64,000 bases of DNA from Myrica gale (Eukaryota; Streptophyta; Magnoliopsida; Fagales; Myricaceae): NCBI GenBank assembly GCA_963930655.1, contig OZ005621.1, forward strand, positions 8,295,001 to 8,359,000. Reading direction: 5' to 3'. Shown piece after piece: positions 24,682 through 38,100 of this stretch (positions are counted from its first letter, which is position 1; the number at the start of each line of letters is the position of its first letter). The notes beneath the pieces are model-generated. The model was not told where the DNA came from. It did not search any database and saw only the letters and a program-made list of their open reading frames with translations. Both the position numbers and the translations under genes were made by a program.

Positions 24682-24920
24682 TGTTAATAGAGATATATGT
24701 AGATATGGTGCGAAATTTTAGACGATTTATTTTTAGAGATTTATTCTCAATTATTTCCTTCCTTATAGGTTGATTGTACATATGAAATAGCGTAGTATAT
24801 TTCTTTGTATAGTTATTTCCTTTTCTTGTAACGTGATTCTCTTTCTAGCAATTATTGTATACATTTTTCTATAAATAAAGAAGTTCCTACGAGAAAGGGG
24901 TATTCAGACCAAATTTGTCA
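24682..24920 (+). repeat. Copia 3' LTR
   Basis: Starts TGTTAATAGAGATATATG, ends AATTTGTCA, and is followed by the target duplication CTTTG. Confidence 0.96.
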
Positions 24921-24925
24921 CTTTG

Positions 24926-26189
24926 GAGTAATTATGACCAGAACCCTACCAATGAAAGCTCTGTCAACCTTTACAGACACTATCCATTAAGCTTGATTTT
25001 TAAGAGGGAAGTTACAGGAATAGAAATTGTATAATATATTCCTCACTCGTCAAAGACTTGGATTTTTGAGGTATACCAAAACCTGAATTTTTTTTAAATT
25101 TTTTTCACGCAATAAATCTCCAAATGCCCAATAAACCCATTCTGCTGCGTTAAAGATAGATAAGTAATCTTCCAGAAGAACAAACAAACCATTCTGGAAG
25201 GTATAAAAGCTTCAAACAACTGCTATTATCTTTCTCCAGGTGCGCAACATTTCTCTAGGACAGTCAAAGATTATAATAGGATCAATGCGTATGATGCATT
25301 CCTTTCAAAGACTTCATAAAATAAAATAAAAAGAGTGCTTAACTTTAAGGCAGCAAAAAAGAACTATCAGCACTTGTAGAGTGAATTACAACAATTTAAG
25401 GGTGAGTTATCACAAGTTACAGTTTGAGGATATATTTGATATTGTGGTGGTATTTCACGAGAATTTATTGTAATTGTCTCGGATTTTGTATATGAATCAA
25501 ATTGCATGAAAAGAAACCAAAGACCATAAGAATTTCAGATTGCTACTGCAAGGACCTTTAGAATTTATTTATAAACACGGGTTTTGCTCTATTTAGATGA
25601 GTCTACCAAACCCTCTGCAAACAGCTCAAAGCCCTACAACCCCACGGCCAAACCCTGAACCAACCCCACAACCCACCCACTCACTGAACAACAAAAGCAC
25701 CACCCTAACACGTTGGAGAAATCCCACTACACATACAAATGAGCCTCAAGTCCCAGATCATCCCTTCTTGCCACAGGGCGGGTAAAAACCAAAAACAAAG
25801 AGAAAACGCCACCTTAGATGGCGTGGGCAGCCAGCCACAAGACACATCCATCAGTGGCAAAACCACCCTGCAAAACTTCGTTCAGAAGCTATAAATTAAG
25901 CAAAGCAATCAAAGACAAGTACGTGAACCATCTCACGAATGGCCAATAAATAAAATGCAGGAAACTCGGTCCACACTGCAAAATTACCTTTTTCCTTAAT
26001 TAATGAAAAAGGCCTGAAAAGTTACAACCTGTACATAGTCGATACTACAACATAAACAACAATTCACCCCCATAGGTGATTCTCATGTAAATGACCCTCA
26101 CCATTCCGCCCCCTGTTGTCCATATTTCATCGTATCAAGAGCTTAGCAGCCATTATAAGTTATAACTACACAGGTGCTGCCCACAAAAT
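24926..26189. other. Spacer and 3' flank of GYRA
   Basis: Between the copia element and the GYRA stop codon. The part nearest 26190 should be the GYRA 3' UTR. A C/A-rich block at about 25600-25880 stands out in base composition but encodes nothing I recognise. Confidence 0.5.
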
Positions 26190-29100
26190 TTAGGCATGAA
26201 CTGCAGCATCTTCAAATTCTTCCTCAGGCTCAGTCTCTGTTGCTGAGATTAGTGATGCGGACTGAATCTTTCCAGCGTGATCTAGCCGCATCAAGATTAC
26301 TCCTCTGCAGTAGATTAATCGAAGACAGCTTAGATGGTCATACTACCCATGATTGACTACCACACAAGGACTTGATGAATGATCCATCAAAAAGAGATCG
26401 ATCAAATATTAGCTTCTGAATCATTATCATAATAGTTCCAAACAAAATCTCAGGACATGGATTTGCTGTAGGCAGTTGAAAACTAGAAAATTCCAAATCT
26501 CAAGTTGATTGCCAGACTCAAAGGGCACCATGATGGGTGGCATGCATTGCCCCTAACCTGGTCAATGTCTGTATTTTTTAGTTATTTTGTGATTGACAAG
26601 AATGTTTTCAGTAAGCCCTAACTTCCGGAAGCTACAAAACGTGTGGGCCATTACAATCAATAGAGTTGATTTAGATACAGAAAACAAAATCAGAATTATA
26701 GTAGTAAAATTTCTTCTTGCCCTTCTGAAACAAATAAAATAGTTTTTGCACGTTATGAGTGTATGTCCATGCCTTCAAGCCATATCATTGGGGAAAACAA
26801 AAAACAAAAACAAACCCATAGCCACATTAATTAAGGCAACAAAACGGATTCAGTGGGGAGGGGTTAACTTGCAATCACAGTTCATTATCCAGACAAAGTG
26901 AAGGCAGACAACTTTTTCCAATTACACATGTTTCAGGATACAAAAAACGTTATAACCTATGTACCTTGCAAAGCGAGACTGTATCGAAACATCCCGGACC
27001 TTAATTCTGTTAGCTGTACCACTTTGGCTGACTAGAACTACTTGTTCATCACTTTCTCCATCTTCTGCTAGTTAACAGTTAGAAACAAAATTGGAGCTTC
27101 ATCACACAGTTTTGCACCCAAAAAAACCATAGATATCACAATCAGCTTCAAGTAATACTTGTAAAACATTACCTGCCAACAAAAACCCAACCACGAAAAC
27201 TGCTGCCAAGCGGTCCTCTGCTGCAAACTGAAAATAGAGCAGCAGAAAAGCCATAACCAAAGCCACTTCACCATATCAATTATAGATTTCAATAAGAGAG
27301 AGCATATGACCTACCTTGTATCCTATCAAACCAACTCTATTCAAAGGTGATGCACGGAAACTGCTCAAAGGCACTCGCTTTCCAAAACCGCTTTCAGACA
27401 CAAACAACAGCCATGGGCCATTGAGGCGTTTAGCACTGAAATATTTATGAATTAGATGTAAGTGATATAAAATGCCCAATTGGTGAGGCAAAAGTACCGA
27501 AATGAAACTAACAGCCAGCTAATTTACCTAAGTTATCATAAATGAAAAAATGTAACATCTTTCTCACAAACTTAACCATCGTATGGCTGATGTGTGTAAC
27601 AAGGAGACAGGAAACGATACAACAGAAATTTTCAGTCCAATAAAAAGTTAAAACCAGAACAGGTAACTGTCCTGCAGTAGGCTTTAAATTATGTCTTTAA
27701 TGTTCATTACTTGTGGAATTATCTTAGTTTCAAGACCAGTGTCAGACAAACAAAACAAATCGCAAATCTAGGGATGAAACAGATACTCAAGTGCCCATGT
27801 TTACGACAATGCTTAGAAGAAAAAAGAGATCGAAAGCCATGGAAAAAGTTCAGACACTAGCATTGAAGGATGTCCGGAAATTATCCAAGAACTTCTTGAC
27901 TAGGGCAGCAGTAAAATAGTATTCTCACTGCTGAAAATGGCCCTGCCCAAACAAACTTATTTCCAATTCACCAAGCCACAACTACACCACGTAGATAAAT
28001 GTTACTTTCTCAAACTGCATTGAGCAAACTATATAACAAACTGTGTACGCAACGCATGCAATAGAAAAATTTTTCACCAGGCAAGCTTGAGGCTTACCCA
28101 AACACTACCTTCTCTTCTTAATTAACAACCCCCAAGTATGTGAAGCCAACTACCAATTGGTAAATACAGTTAACAAACATCCAGAATGACAGCATCTGAT
28201 TACCTGCTTGGGTTAGCTTCTGTCACCATTTCCCAGTCTTTCCGTATAGCTGCTGGTATAATGTCCATGCTTGCAATCTTATCCCCTCCTTTTAGTCTCA
28301 TGGCCACTGCACCCCTAGTATTTCTCCCTAGCGCTCGAATCTGAGTGGAAAAACAGAAATCACAGGAAAAAGAATGATTTCTAACAAGTAAAAACACGCA
28401 AATTATAGGACTGAAGATTAGTATAGACTAAACTAACAGTATAGATGGTTTCTGTCATGGTATGGCCAAAGAGATTGTACAACATAATATGTAGTGAAAA
28501 TTTTGTAGGGTGTCCCCATCATGAAATTTTACCAAACGAACAAGGATGAACAGCCTAAGATAGCTAGTTCCTCCCTACAATAATGAGAAGCAGAAGCATC
28601 CAACAACGAATCCCAGACCGGGCTTGCTCGTCAAAAAAGCAGTGAGATTTTGAGAAGCAAATTGGAAATAGTGAGATAATAACAAACAATGGTAGAATGC
28701 TATAATACTGCCCCAGCTGCCACTAAAGACCCATATTATAGTCGTACAAATGTTGCATAGTAATTGGAGAAGAAAGCAATGTCATATAACATACAATCTC
28801 ACAGCGGGTTAGAGTGACCATTCCATTCTGTGAAGCCATGGCCACGAGGTCATCATTTGAACAACATCGGACCCACTTTAACTCATCACCAGGAACCTGT
28901 CAAGTTAATGTATGAGGCCTGGAAATAAAACCAAGTAAAGAATTGTTGAATAACATACAAGAATGGAATATAAAAGCAGAGAACAAACCAACTGGATTGC
29001 TATGATTCCTGTTGACCTGATGGAAGAGAAAGAATTCAAAGATACTTTCTTGACATAGCCGTTCATGGTGAGCATCAACAAAAATTGATCTCCAGCAAAA

Positions 29101-32100
29101 TCACTCACAGGAATAACAGATGTTATTCTCTCACCATCGGTTAAAGATAAGATCTGTTCCAGGAAACATAGAAACCAAAAAAAAAATTAGCCATTACCGG
29201 AAAAAATCCCTGAGAAAGGGAGATTGTCTGTGTGAGTACCTGCACAAGTGGTGTGCCAGCAGCAGTCCGGGAGCATTCCGAAATTTTATATGCACGAGAT
29301 GAGTACACAATTCCCTTATCACTGCAAGAGGAAATTCATGTAAGGAATTTAAAAGGCAGGAACAAGTTCAAGTAAAGTATTAAGGAATACAAATGGATTC
29401 TTCAATATGTCATCAGATATCAATCAGGAATAAACTCGAAGCTCAAGGCAACTACAAATCTTCACATACTCTTGATTTAAGCGAGACTTATTCAGCATGA
29501 TTGAACCGAGAAATCTCTCTCCCCCCTCCCTTTTTCTCTCTTCTCTTCTCTCCTCCTTTGGCCCTCAATATTTAGAGTAAATGTATGTACTAAATCAAAT
29601 ATGTCTTACCCACCTCATCTCTTTATGCTGACCATAATGAGAAGGAACATCTCAAGAGTGTCAAGACTCACCCGAGTACCCTTAAATATCAATACTAGCA
29701 CTAACAATCATGAAACCTTGAATATCTCTATTTTCTCTGTGTACCACATTAGACCACTTTTCAAAGTTCTGTTTATTACGAATTTCCAATAATTGACAAA
29801 GAAATCAATTAAGTAAATACAACTGTGCCTAATGCTGTTATGATACCAAGAAACATGAGGAAATTATGTTTTCTACCATTCTAATTGCAAAACATCAAAT
29901 AACTACCTACAATCTTAAGGAGTAAAAAACACCATAGAAGGAAAAAAAAACGTAGATAAATCAAACAAACCAAATATTTACTCCAGTCCAGTAATCCTTC
30001 AGCATGTCTAAGTGAGAACATAAACCAAAAAGTGAGACCATAAAGATAGCAATCCTTCAGCATTGGAAAGATTGTTTCTCCCTAAATAGGAGTGCAAAAT
30101 GTTCCACTTCAACTATTTCACTCATTTAAGTTCACCAGAGTGAACCCATTGCAAATTAAGTAAAGAACATATAAAAAGTACCTGAAATATAGGATATGAT
30201 CATGTGCATGGCAAACAATAAAGTCTGACATTGCATCATTTACTCTTAGCTTTCCAATGGATTTACCGATTGTCCCACGATGTTGAAGATTAAAGGTGTT
30301 AGGCTTCATCCGCTTAACATACCCTTTTTCACTAAGTACCTAAAACCAATTAAAAAAAATTCCTCATGAAAGAATGTTTTTAAAACATAAAATTAAATGC
30401 CAAAATAGGGAAATCCACAATGAAAATAATGTTCTCATGTACCAATAGCATTTCTTCATTCGGAATAACATCTATGTCCTCAAGTTGGCCACTATCAGAA
30501 TCTTCCAACAATGAACGCCTCGGACTGGAAAACTTGTTCTTAAGCTCAATCGCTTCTTCCTCTATTACCTAAATTTTGGGGGAGGGGAGGGGCAGGGGGG
30601 CAGGGGAAGCGGAAGTCAGCAAAGTTTTCAAAATGAGACAATTTGTGTTTCAATTAGATAATTATTCTGTGACATGAATAAACAAAACCATAGTAACATT
30701 TGACCTTAGAATATCCCCACAACTATTTATCAAAGTCGAACATCACTAAGCTAGCAGGGAAGAAGAAAAGAAGATAACTCAGTTTCTCAAGGACAGGAAA
30801 ACAGAACATTCAATGATAGTTACTAATCATTCAGGGTTAGTTACTTTGGTTTTAGCCCTTCCAGATTTCACAATGACTGAACTACACATCAACGAAAACA
30901 AAAATACATTCATCAACTCTAGAGTAAGTTTTAAATGAGCCTATCCATATATGTCAGAAAAACAATTGTTTATTTGCCATTACTTATTCTACACTACGCA
31001 AGTCTTAGTTGACGTTGAATTTCAAGTTTCCAAACTTTTTTCTAATACCAATAAATCGCGTGTGAAACTCTATCAGTAACATAGCATTCCCAAGCACACA
31101 CCTCTACACATTTTACTAAATCAATGCAACAAAATACATCATATTTTAATCCCTCTGTATGATATATAATCAGTTCACATTTCCTTACGTGGATGTCCCA
31201 AACTCTGTGTCCCTTGTTAAAGTTAAATAATGTTCAGTTTATTTTCCAGTAATTTGCATTTATCATTGGTCCTTGCACTTATCCATAAGAGGTAAATTAA
31301 TTTTTCATTTTTGCATACAAAACATAGGGCAAAGTAAGAAGTACAATAAAAATAAGCAGGTGGAAAGCATTTCATATTAGTTCCTAATATTGGGATTTTT
31401 TTTTTTCAAATTGAGACAATAAATATGTGGAAAGAGATGGTATACATATAAATATACGCCTACATATACACACATCAACCGTTCATTGTCTTTTCCTTTT
31501 TTTGGGGTCAGGGGACACGAAAGAGTCTGATGATAGAATAAGACCAAGGTGACATAGAGAAGTACATCGGCAGTATTGTGACAGTAGAATAGTTAGTAGA
31601 GAAAAAAAAAATCTACAGCGTCAATAGAAGACCAACAATGTACCAGAGTGCAAAATGTTAAGCTGTTAAAAAGCAACAGGTCAAACATCAACCTAATCGA
31701 AATGAGAATTGGAAAATGGATGTATAGAAATGCTTGGAAACTTAATGATCAAAACCATCCGTTTAGAGATGGGGTATACCGAGATGATGAGAGAAAGCCC
31801 TTTAAAATGATAACCATGCGCATTACAGACTGATCAATACATCTGTCAGAAAGAAAGATTTAATTCAAGTTGATGTACCTAGAAGAGATAAAAAGATGCC
31901 AAAAGGAAATGTATAACATCTTAAGTAGGAAGGCACCATAGAATATGTTTTTGTAAATAGAAAAGTGAAGAAATTTTACATGTGCCGACCCAACTAGTTG
32001 ATGAATATCTATAGAGTTGAGCCCAATGTAACTGTGATTAACGCTGGCATAAGTTCAATTCAATTCTTTTGAGAGAGAGCCTGACTAGAAAGAATACATC

Positions 32101-35100
32101 AAACCAAACTAGGAGTTAAAATGACAAGGTAAAGAAAAAAAGATAGTTGAGAAAATATTGTTTGCTAAGATATGTTGCTAAAGTGTTAGAGAGAGAAGCT
32201 CTCTCTTCTCTCTAGAATTCTCCTTCGCTCTCTTTTTATTAGTCATGGATCTTGGTTTGTTGGTAGTTTTGCTACAAGATTAAGGATGGGTTTCAACAGG
32301 TGTTTTCGAGTTGAAGCTAAGGATTTTCAGGTGAAGTTAGTGATAGACGAGTTGTTAGATGGTCGGAGTGGAGTCGAAAATCTCATAGTGCTATCTCGTT
32401 TGGGAGATATGGGTTGCCTGGTTAGTTAACTTAGGTTGTGTTTGTGTTGTAATATTTTTGGTATGGGAATATGTGTTGGTATTGGGTTTAGTGAAAAGGT
32501 GAAGAGAGGTAATTTTTTATAATTTTTGTAATTTTTTATATTTTTTATGGGAGAGAGAGAGAGATTATATTGGAGTATTTTATTAGGAGAGAGATAAAAT
32601 GTTGGGGATAATTGGGTTTGCAAACGCAGCCTTAGCCAACAAGCTTTTGGGAGCAGCTGCTGATCAGGATGTCGTTTTGAGATTCAATGAAGGCTCTAGG
32701 GCATTTCTAGCTCAACGATGTGCTAACAAGTCGAGAAGATACGTTGTCGTGAGTGAGTTCGGAGAAGGACGCCGGAGAGGGGTTGTCATGGTCCCCGAAG
32801 GTAGAGTGGGAGCTGGCTGGCTGGCTTTGGCCGAGTGTTTCCAGGGGGTGGTTGATCACCTTGGGTCGGTAAGGAATAGTAATGGTTCTGCCGGTGCAAT
32901 AGGGCGGAGAGAGGGGGCTTCTTTCGCGGAAGCTGTAAAGTTTGGGTCAACAAGGGTTGTCCATGGGCAAGTTGATTCCCATGCTCGAAGTGACGTTCCA
33001 TTTGCAGGAGGCAAAGGGTCGTCGCGTGTGGAGAAAGGGAAGAGCAATGCAGATGAGGGGGCAGCTTTGTCGTTTCCCAATAAATCATCATTTAATGTTT
33101 TGGGGGCTACTCATGACATGGCAGAGGTTTTCTGCCCGATGCACTTTCGCTTGAGACTTGAGGGTTTGCTCGATGATTTGAATAGGCTTATCGGGTCAGT
33201 GTTGGGTGAGGGTTCGTTGGGCCTGTTGGTTGATCGTATTGGTTGTGCTGAGTGTGCTGGGAAGGCTTCTAAGGTTGAGGGGAGGTATGAGAGCCCGGAG
33301 TGTCCTGTAAAGGCCGGGGGTGGGCCAGTGGGATGCGCAAGTTCCCTAAAGCCCGACACCTTTGCGTCTGGGCAGGGGGTCGATTGGGTTTCTGAGGCTG
33401 ATTTGGGAAGGGTCTTGGGTGGGCTTAGTACTGGGCCGGGTGGGCTTGCAGAGCCGGGCGATGGGCAGGATGACCCAAGAACCATTCTTGAGGCTGATAA
33501 TAGCGCCATCTCCGATCCCCTGGAGATGCTCTCGGGTGCAGACTGGAACTCTCTACCGGTGGACGACTTGCCTCCGAAGACGCTGTTTGTGGTGGCAGGG
33601 ATGGGTTACGACGACTTGCCGACGCCAGAACAGTTAATGATGTTGGTGCTGTTTTTACCCGCTTCTCTTCTGGCTTGCTGGAGACGTTGAGTTGCTATCT
33701 TTTGGAGACAGACCGGGCCGATATTCAGGTTGGGAAGCTCCAGGTGGTGTCCTGATGGAGGGGGTCCACGTTCAGGAGAATTGTGTTGGGAGTTCCGACG
33801 TCCAGGAGAGAGCAGTGTTGGACCTTTCTTCTGAGGCTCTCTTAGGTGGTCGGGAGGTGGTCAGCAGTGTTGAGAGCTCTTTGGGACAGGTTCTTGTGTC
33901 ACGCTATCTAGAGATGGAGGTTGGACCGTATGTTGAGCCTGAGGTCTTGGAGAAGCTCGGTGACTCTGTTTTGGAGGCTTCGGCGGCTGAAGGTTGCAAT
34001 CTTCATTCTGGTGAGAGGTTCGCAGATTCTTTAGTAGGCCTCGGCTATAGTTTGTGTAGACAGTAGTGTTGCTGGGTCTCTAGCGACGGAGGATGAAAAC
34101 TATACCACGACCGAAGCATTGGCGGTTAGTTTCCCTCATAAAGCTTTGGGGGGAGAATCTCCAGCGTGGGTCCTGGACATGGTTTCCTCTGTGGGTGAGA
34201 TGGTTGGGGTGTCCTGTGGTGGTCAAGAGGAAAAGCTGAGGGATCTCTTTGCAGCGTTTGAACGCGATCGGGTGCAGACTCGTTCGAAAACATCTAGAAA
34301 ATCAGGGGGGAGGATGCTCAGGGAGTTGAAGGGCTTGAAGTCTTCGGTTAACTATGAAGGGTCTTCTTCAACCGCTAGAAAGACTGTGACCTTTGGAATG
34401 GACTGTTAGGGGTCTCGTTTGGTGAGGGTGCTGTTAGGGGTCTCGTTTGTTGGCTAGTGGGGTGAGGGTGTTGTTTTCTGGGAGAGTGTTGTTGGCTAGT
34501 GGGTTGAGGGTGGGTGGGTGTTCTGTATAATCTTCAGTATTTTCTCTTGTACTGTTGACTCCGTTGTTGTGTGTTTCGTATTTTTCTTCTTTTTAATAAA
34601 ACTTGCTTATTTATCAAAAAGAATATGTTGCTAAAGTATTGTACAGTCAACAATGAGTATCACTTTTGAAAAGAACTTTCAAGAAGGTCAGGGCACGGAG
34701 AATAACTGTCCCACAACCATCCTGGTCTAAATTAAGGTATGGAACCAATTTCTATCCACTTTCATATATACTGTAGCTGAGGCTAATTAAGACTCGCTTA
34801 AATAACTGCAGCGATTCTGTTAGGCAAAACATGCACAGGTGAAAAATCTACTCCAACACTAGCCAAATTTTCATAAATTCAAGCAGAAGAAAAATACAGC
34901 TTAGAAAAAATTTCCAGACAAAAGATACTAGAATGAAGCAGACTCTTTAATATCTAAATGCTCATAGAAAGGAATTTTCCTTCGCTAGTGAAAGAAAGAA
35001 AACATAAATGTTAAGAACATAATAATAGGAAGAACATCAATACCCAGAAGCAGATAGAGAAAAAAGGAAAGTACAAAACAAACAAAAGAGGAAAAGCAAA

Positions 35101-38100
35101 GAATCAATTTCTGCCTTAACAACAAAATGAAAACCAGAGACAACAACCCTTCCCTAACTAATGCAAGTGGAAGTAAAAATAAGGTGCAAGAATTTGTGCA
35201 TATTCTTGGCAGACGAACATGAAAGTCAACATTTTGAAGATTAACAATTGTAAGAAGTATGTCTCAACAACCTAGTATTACACTTTGCAGCATATATTAA
35301 AATGCATATAATCTGCCTTTACGATAATGTCTACCTGTAATATGTGTTTCTTGCTTGATAAAAGTTCCTCTAATTTGGATATTTGTTCCATCAATGATTC
35401 ACTTTCGTCAACAAACTTTTTTCTCTGCACAATATCAAGAAGAAAATGTCGGTACTGAGTTTTTGCAAAAGGAAAACAAGAACAGAGTAATTGCAGTAAT
35501 TATTATGCTAATATCCTAACAAATCTCATTGAAACGGCATTGAATTCTTACAAACCTTTATGCCAGAAAAAAGAGCAAAAACAGCCAGCCCTTGCATAGG
35601 GGCGTATACAAGAAATAAGCACAAGGAATTAAGAAAACTTTAATTTCTACAATTTAGAAGTCCAAGGAACTCTGGCAAATTATAGGAGAATGAATCAGCA
35701 GCAGCCATCAAAGACAAATGGATCTTATAAAACCCTAGAAAACAGCAAATCCATCAATAACTAGCAGAACCACGATGCACCTCAAGAAGGGTGAGTCTCC
35801 TTAGGTTAATGTCCAGTATCGCTTCAGCTTGTTTCTCAGAAAGATTATACTCTGCACCATGACCATCAAGGATACAATGTCAGTGATGAGCAGGAACCAA
35901 GAACATAGTATGACGGAAAAACAGAAAAAGTGTATCTGCTATAGGATACAAGTAACAGTAGCTAAAAAAGGTGTATTAGTTATCATCATTCCAGCATTCA
36001 AAATGATATTGAAATGACTTTCATTTTCCATTCATGAACTCCACCAGGGTTCAACTTTTACCTTAGCATTCAAGAATGCAAAGCCTAAAAGATGAATGTG
36101 TAAAGTCAGTCACAGGTGCTAAGTTCATCCTGAACCTCTTGGCAATTCAAAAGGCTAACATTGGAATGCTACTATTTGCTTAACTTGCCACTCGATCATT
36201 GCCTCCTTAAATCTCTAACCAATTTTTATAGATATCCCAAAACTATAAGTTCATCATTTAAACAAAATAGTACCTGCCCCTCACAATTACTATCGACAAT
36301 TGGGACAAGAAGAAAATGGATGAGCAGAAGACAACAGTGCATTTAGAAACTAAGGATATAAAAGACATAAACAAGGTGATAGTAGAATAAAACATCTCAA
36401 GGTCATAGTACAAGGACAGTGAGACAATTTTGAGAGACGAAGCAGTGATCCAATGAAGATAGGTGACAACTGTAAGCTAACACCAAGGAAAAGACATTCT
36501 GGTTAACAATTCGAAACTATAGTAGAGAGGAATCTTTTTCTTTTTCTTTTTTTCTTCTTTGCCTTTTATGGTCCTTCAGTTATATGGTAAAACAGCAAAT
36601 GAAAACTGGAGAATACTAAGCATAAACGAGTTGCATTAGAAGTTATGTCGCGTCACCAAAAAAGGGAGAGGGGAGGGGGGAAGAAACAGGAAAAAAGCTT
36701 AAATCAGAGGGACAAGCTGAAGAGAGAGCAAAAGGAGAAACATGTATAGAGCCAAGCTCACCATTTCTTAAACTAGCTGATGCAGCTGCATTGCTTGAAG
36801 CTTCCCTTATTAAACGAATTACACCATCCAGATTATCAAGCCCTACAACAATACCCTGTGTGTATGCAGAGCAATCTTACTAACTTACAAGATTAAAGGA
36901 TAGGCACAGGCATTACTCAAAAAGTAGATGTTCCTGACATTAAAATTTAACAGAATATATTTCAGATAGCTTAAACTTATAGGCCTACACTATTTTAACG
37001 AGTCGTGCCAAGACATGATATACATGCAATAAAAAGATTTTCGCAATATACACTCTAAATGAATTACCTCCTTGATATGTAATGTAAAGTATAAAAACCA
37101 TTTCAAGTTCTGGAACTGTTTTTAAGGCTCACTACAATATACTCGCACAAATTATGTTGTAAATGGAACCGTCAAATAGTACAAAAAGAGTCACTGAGAT
37201 CAATATGTCAATAACTTAATGAGTAGATTCATTTCAAACACCATGTAAAAAAAAGGCGAGTCATCTCATGCTCTTGGTTCTGTTTAAGCAACTACACTCA
37301 TATGCATGCACAGAGGCCAGCACCTACTATTTTTTTTTTGATGAATAAGCCAAACTCATTAGAAATAGGAAAAACAGTACAAAAGATTATACCGTCATCA
37401 CTACTCCAAACAAGCAAAAAAACTTAGGAAATCAACAAAATCTAGAAAAGGGCAACCAAGCATCGAGGTCACCCAACAGAAAAGTAAAGACAACAAAACA
37501 CCATTTAACCTATCCAAAGACAAAGAACAATCCTCAAAACATATAGAATTATGCTCCCGCCAAAGGCACCACCAGATACAATGGGGTATCAATCTCCAAA
37601 TAGCCTTAGCGAAAGGGTTCTTAAGCCTCCTCTTCCAACACCACAGCACATCTTCCACTGTCTCTGGCATAACCCATTGAAGATTCAGAATACATAGCAC
37701 ATGAGACCACAACCCACTCGCATAAGGACAATGCAACAGGACATGATTAATAGATTCCCCATCACCACGGCATAAGAAACACCAATCTGCCAAGATAAAA
37801 CCCCTTCTCCGAAGATTATCGATAGTTAAACTCCTACCATGAGAAACCTCCCACAAAGAATGAAACTCTCATAGGACACAAGGACCTCCAAACCCCCTTC
37901 CAAGGGAAAGAGAGACCAGACCCACCTCTAATCAAGCCATACATCGACTTCACAGAAAACATCTCATCCTTAGTGTCCATCCACACCATCCCATCCTCCT
38001 CCCCTCTGCTAACAATAACCCCATACAACAAAGCAAAGAAAGAACCAAAAACCTCCATCTCCCAATCATTAGTCGCTCTAGAGAAAGGGACACTCCATAC

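Larger units (their letters stand above)
19759..24920 (+). mobile_element. Complete but defective Ty1-copia LTR retrotransposon
   Basis: The element is 5162 bp, bounded by two 239-bp LTRs that start TG and end CA, and flanked on both sides by CTTTG (19754-19758 and 24921-24925). The order inside is primer-binding site, a leader of about 730 bases, gag, protease, integrase, reverse transcriptase, RNase H, polypurine tract. Integrase before reverse transcriptase identifies copia. The LTRs differ at about 10 positions by eye (roughly 4%), so it is not a very recent insertion. Several stops and frameshifts make it non-autonomous. It lies about 0.5 kb past the TDM1-like stop and 1.3 kb from the GYRA stop, in the spacer between convergent genes. 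Confidence 0.97.

Noticed and set aside
25600-25880. C/A-rich block as a possible gene or retroposon
   Set aside because: The 62-codon frame has no recognised domain, and there is no poly(A) or duplication at its edges.
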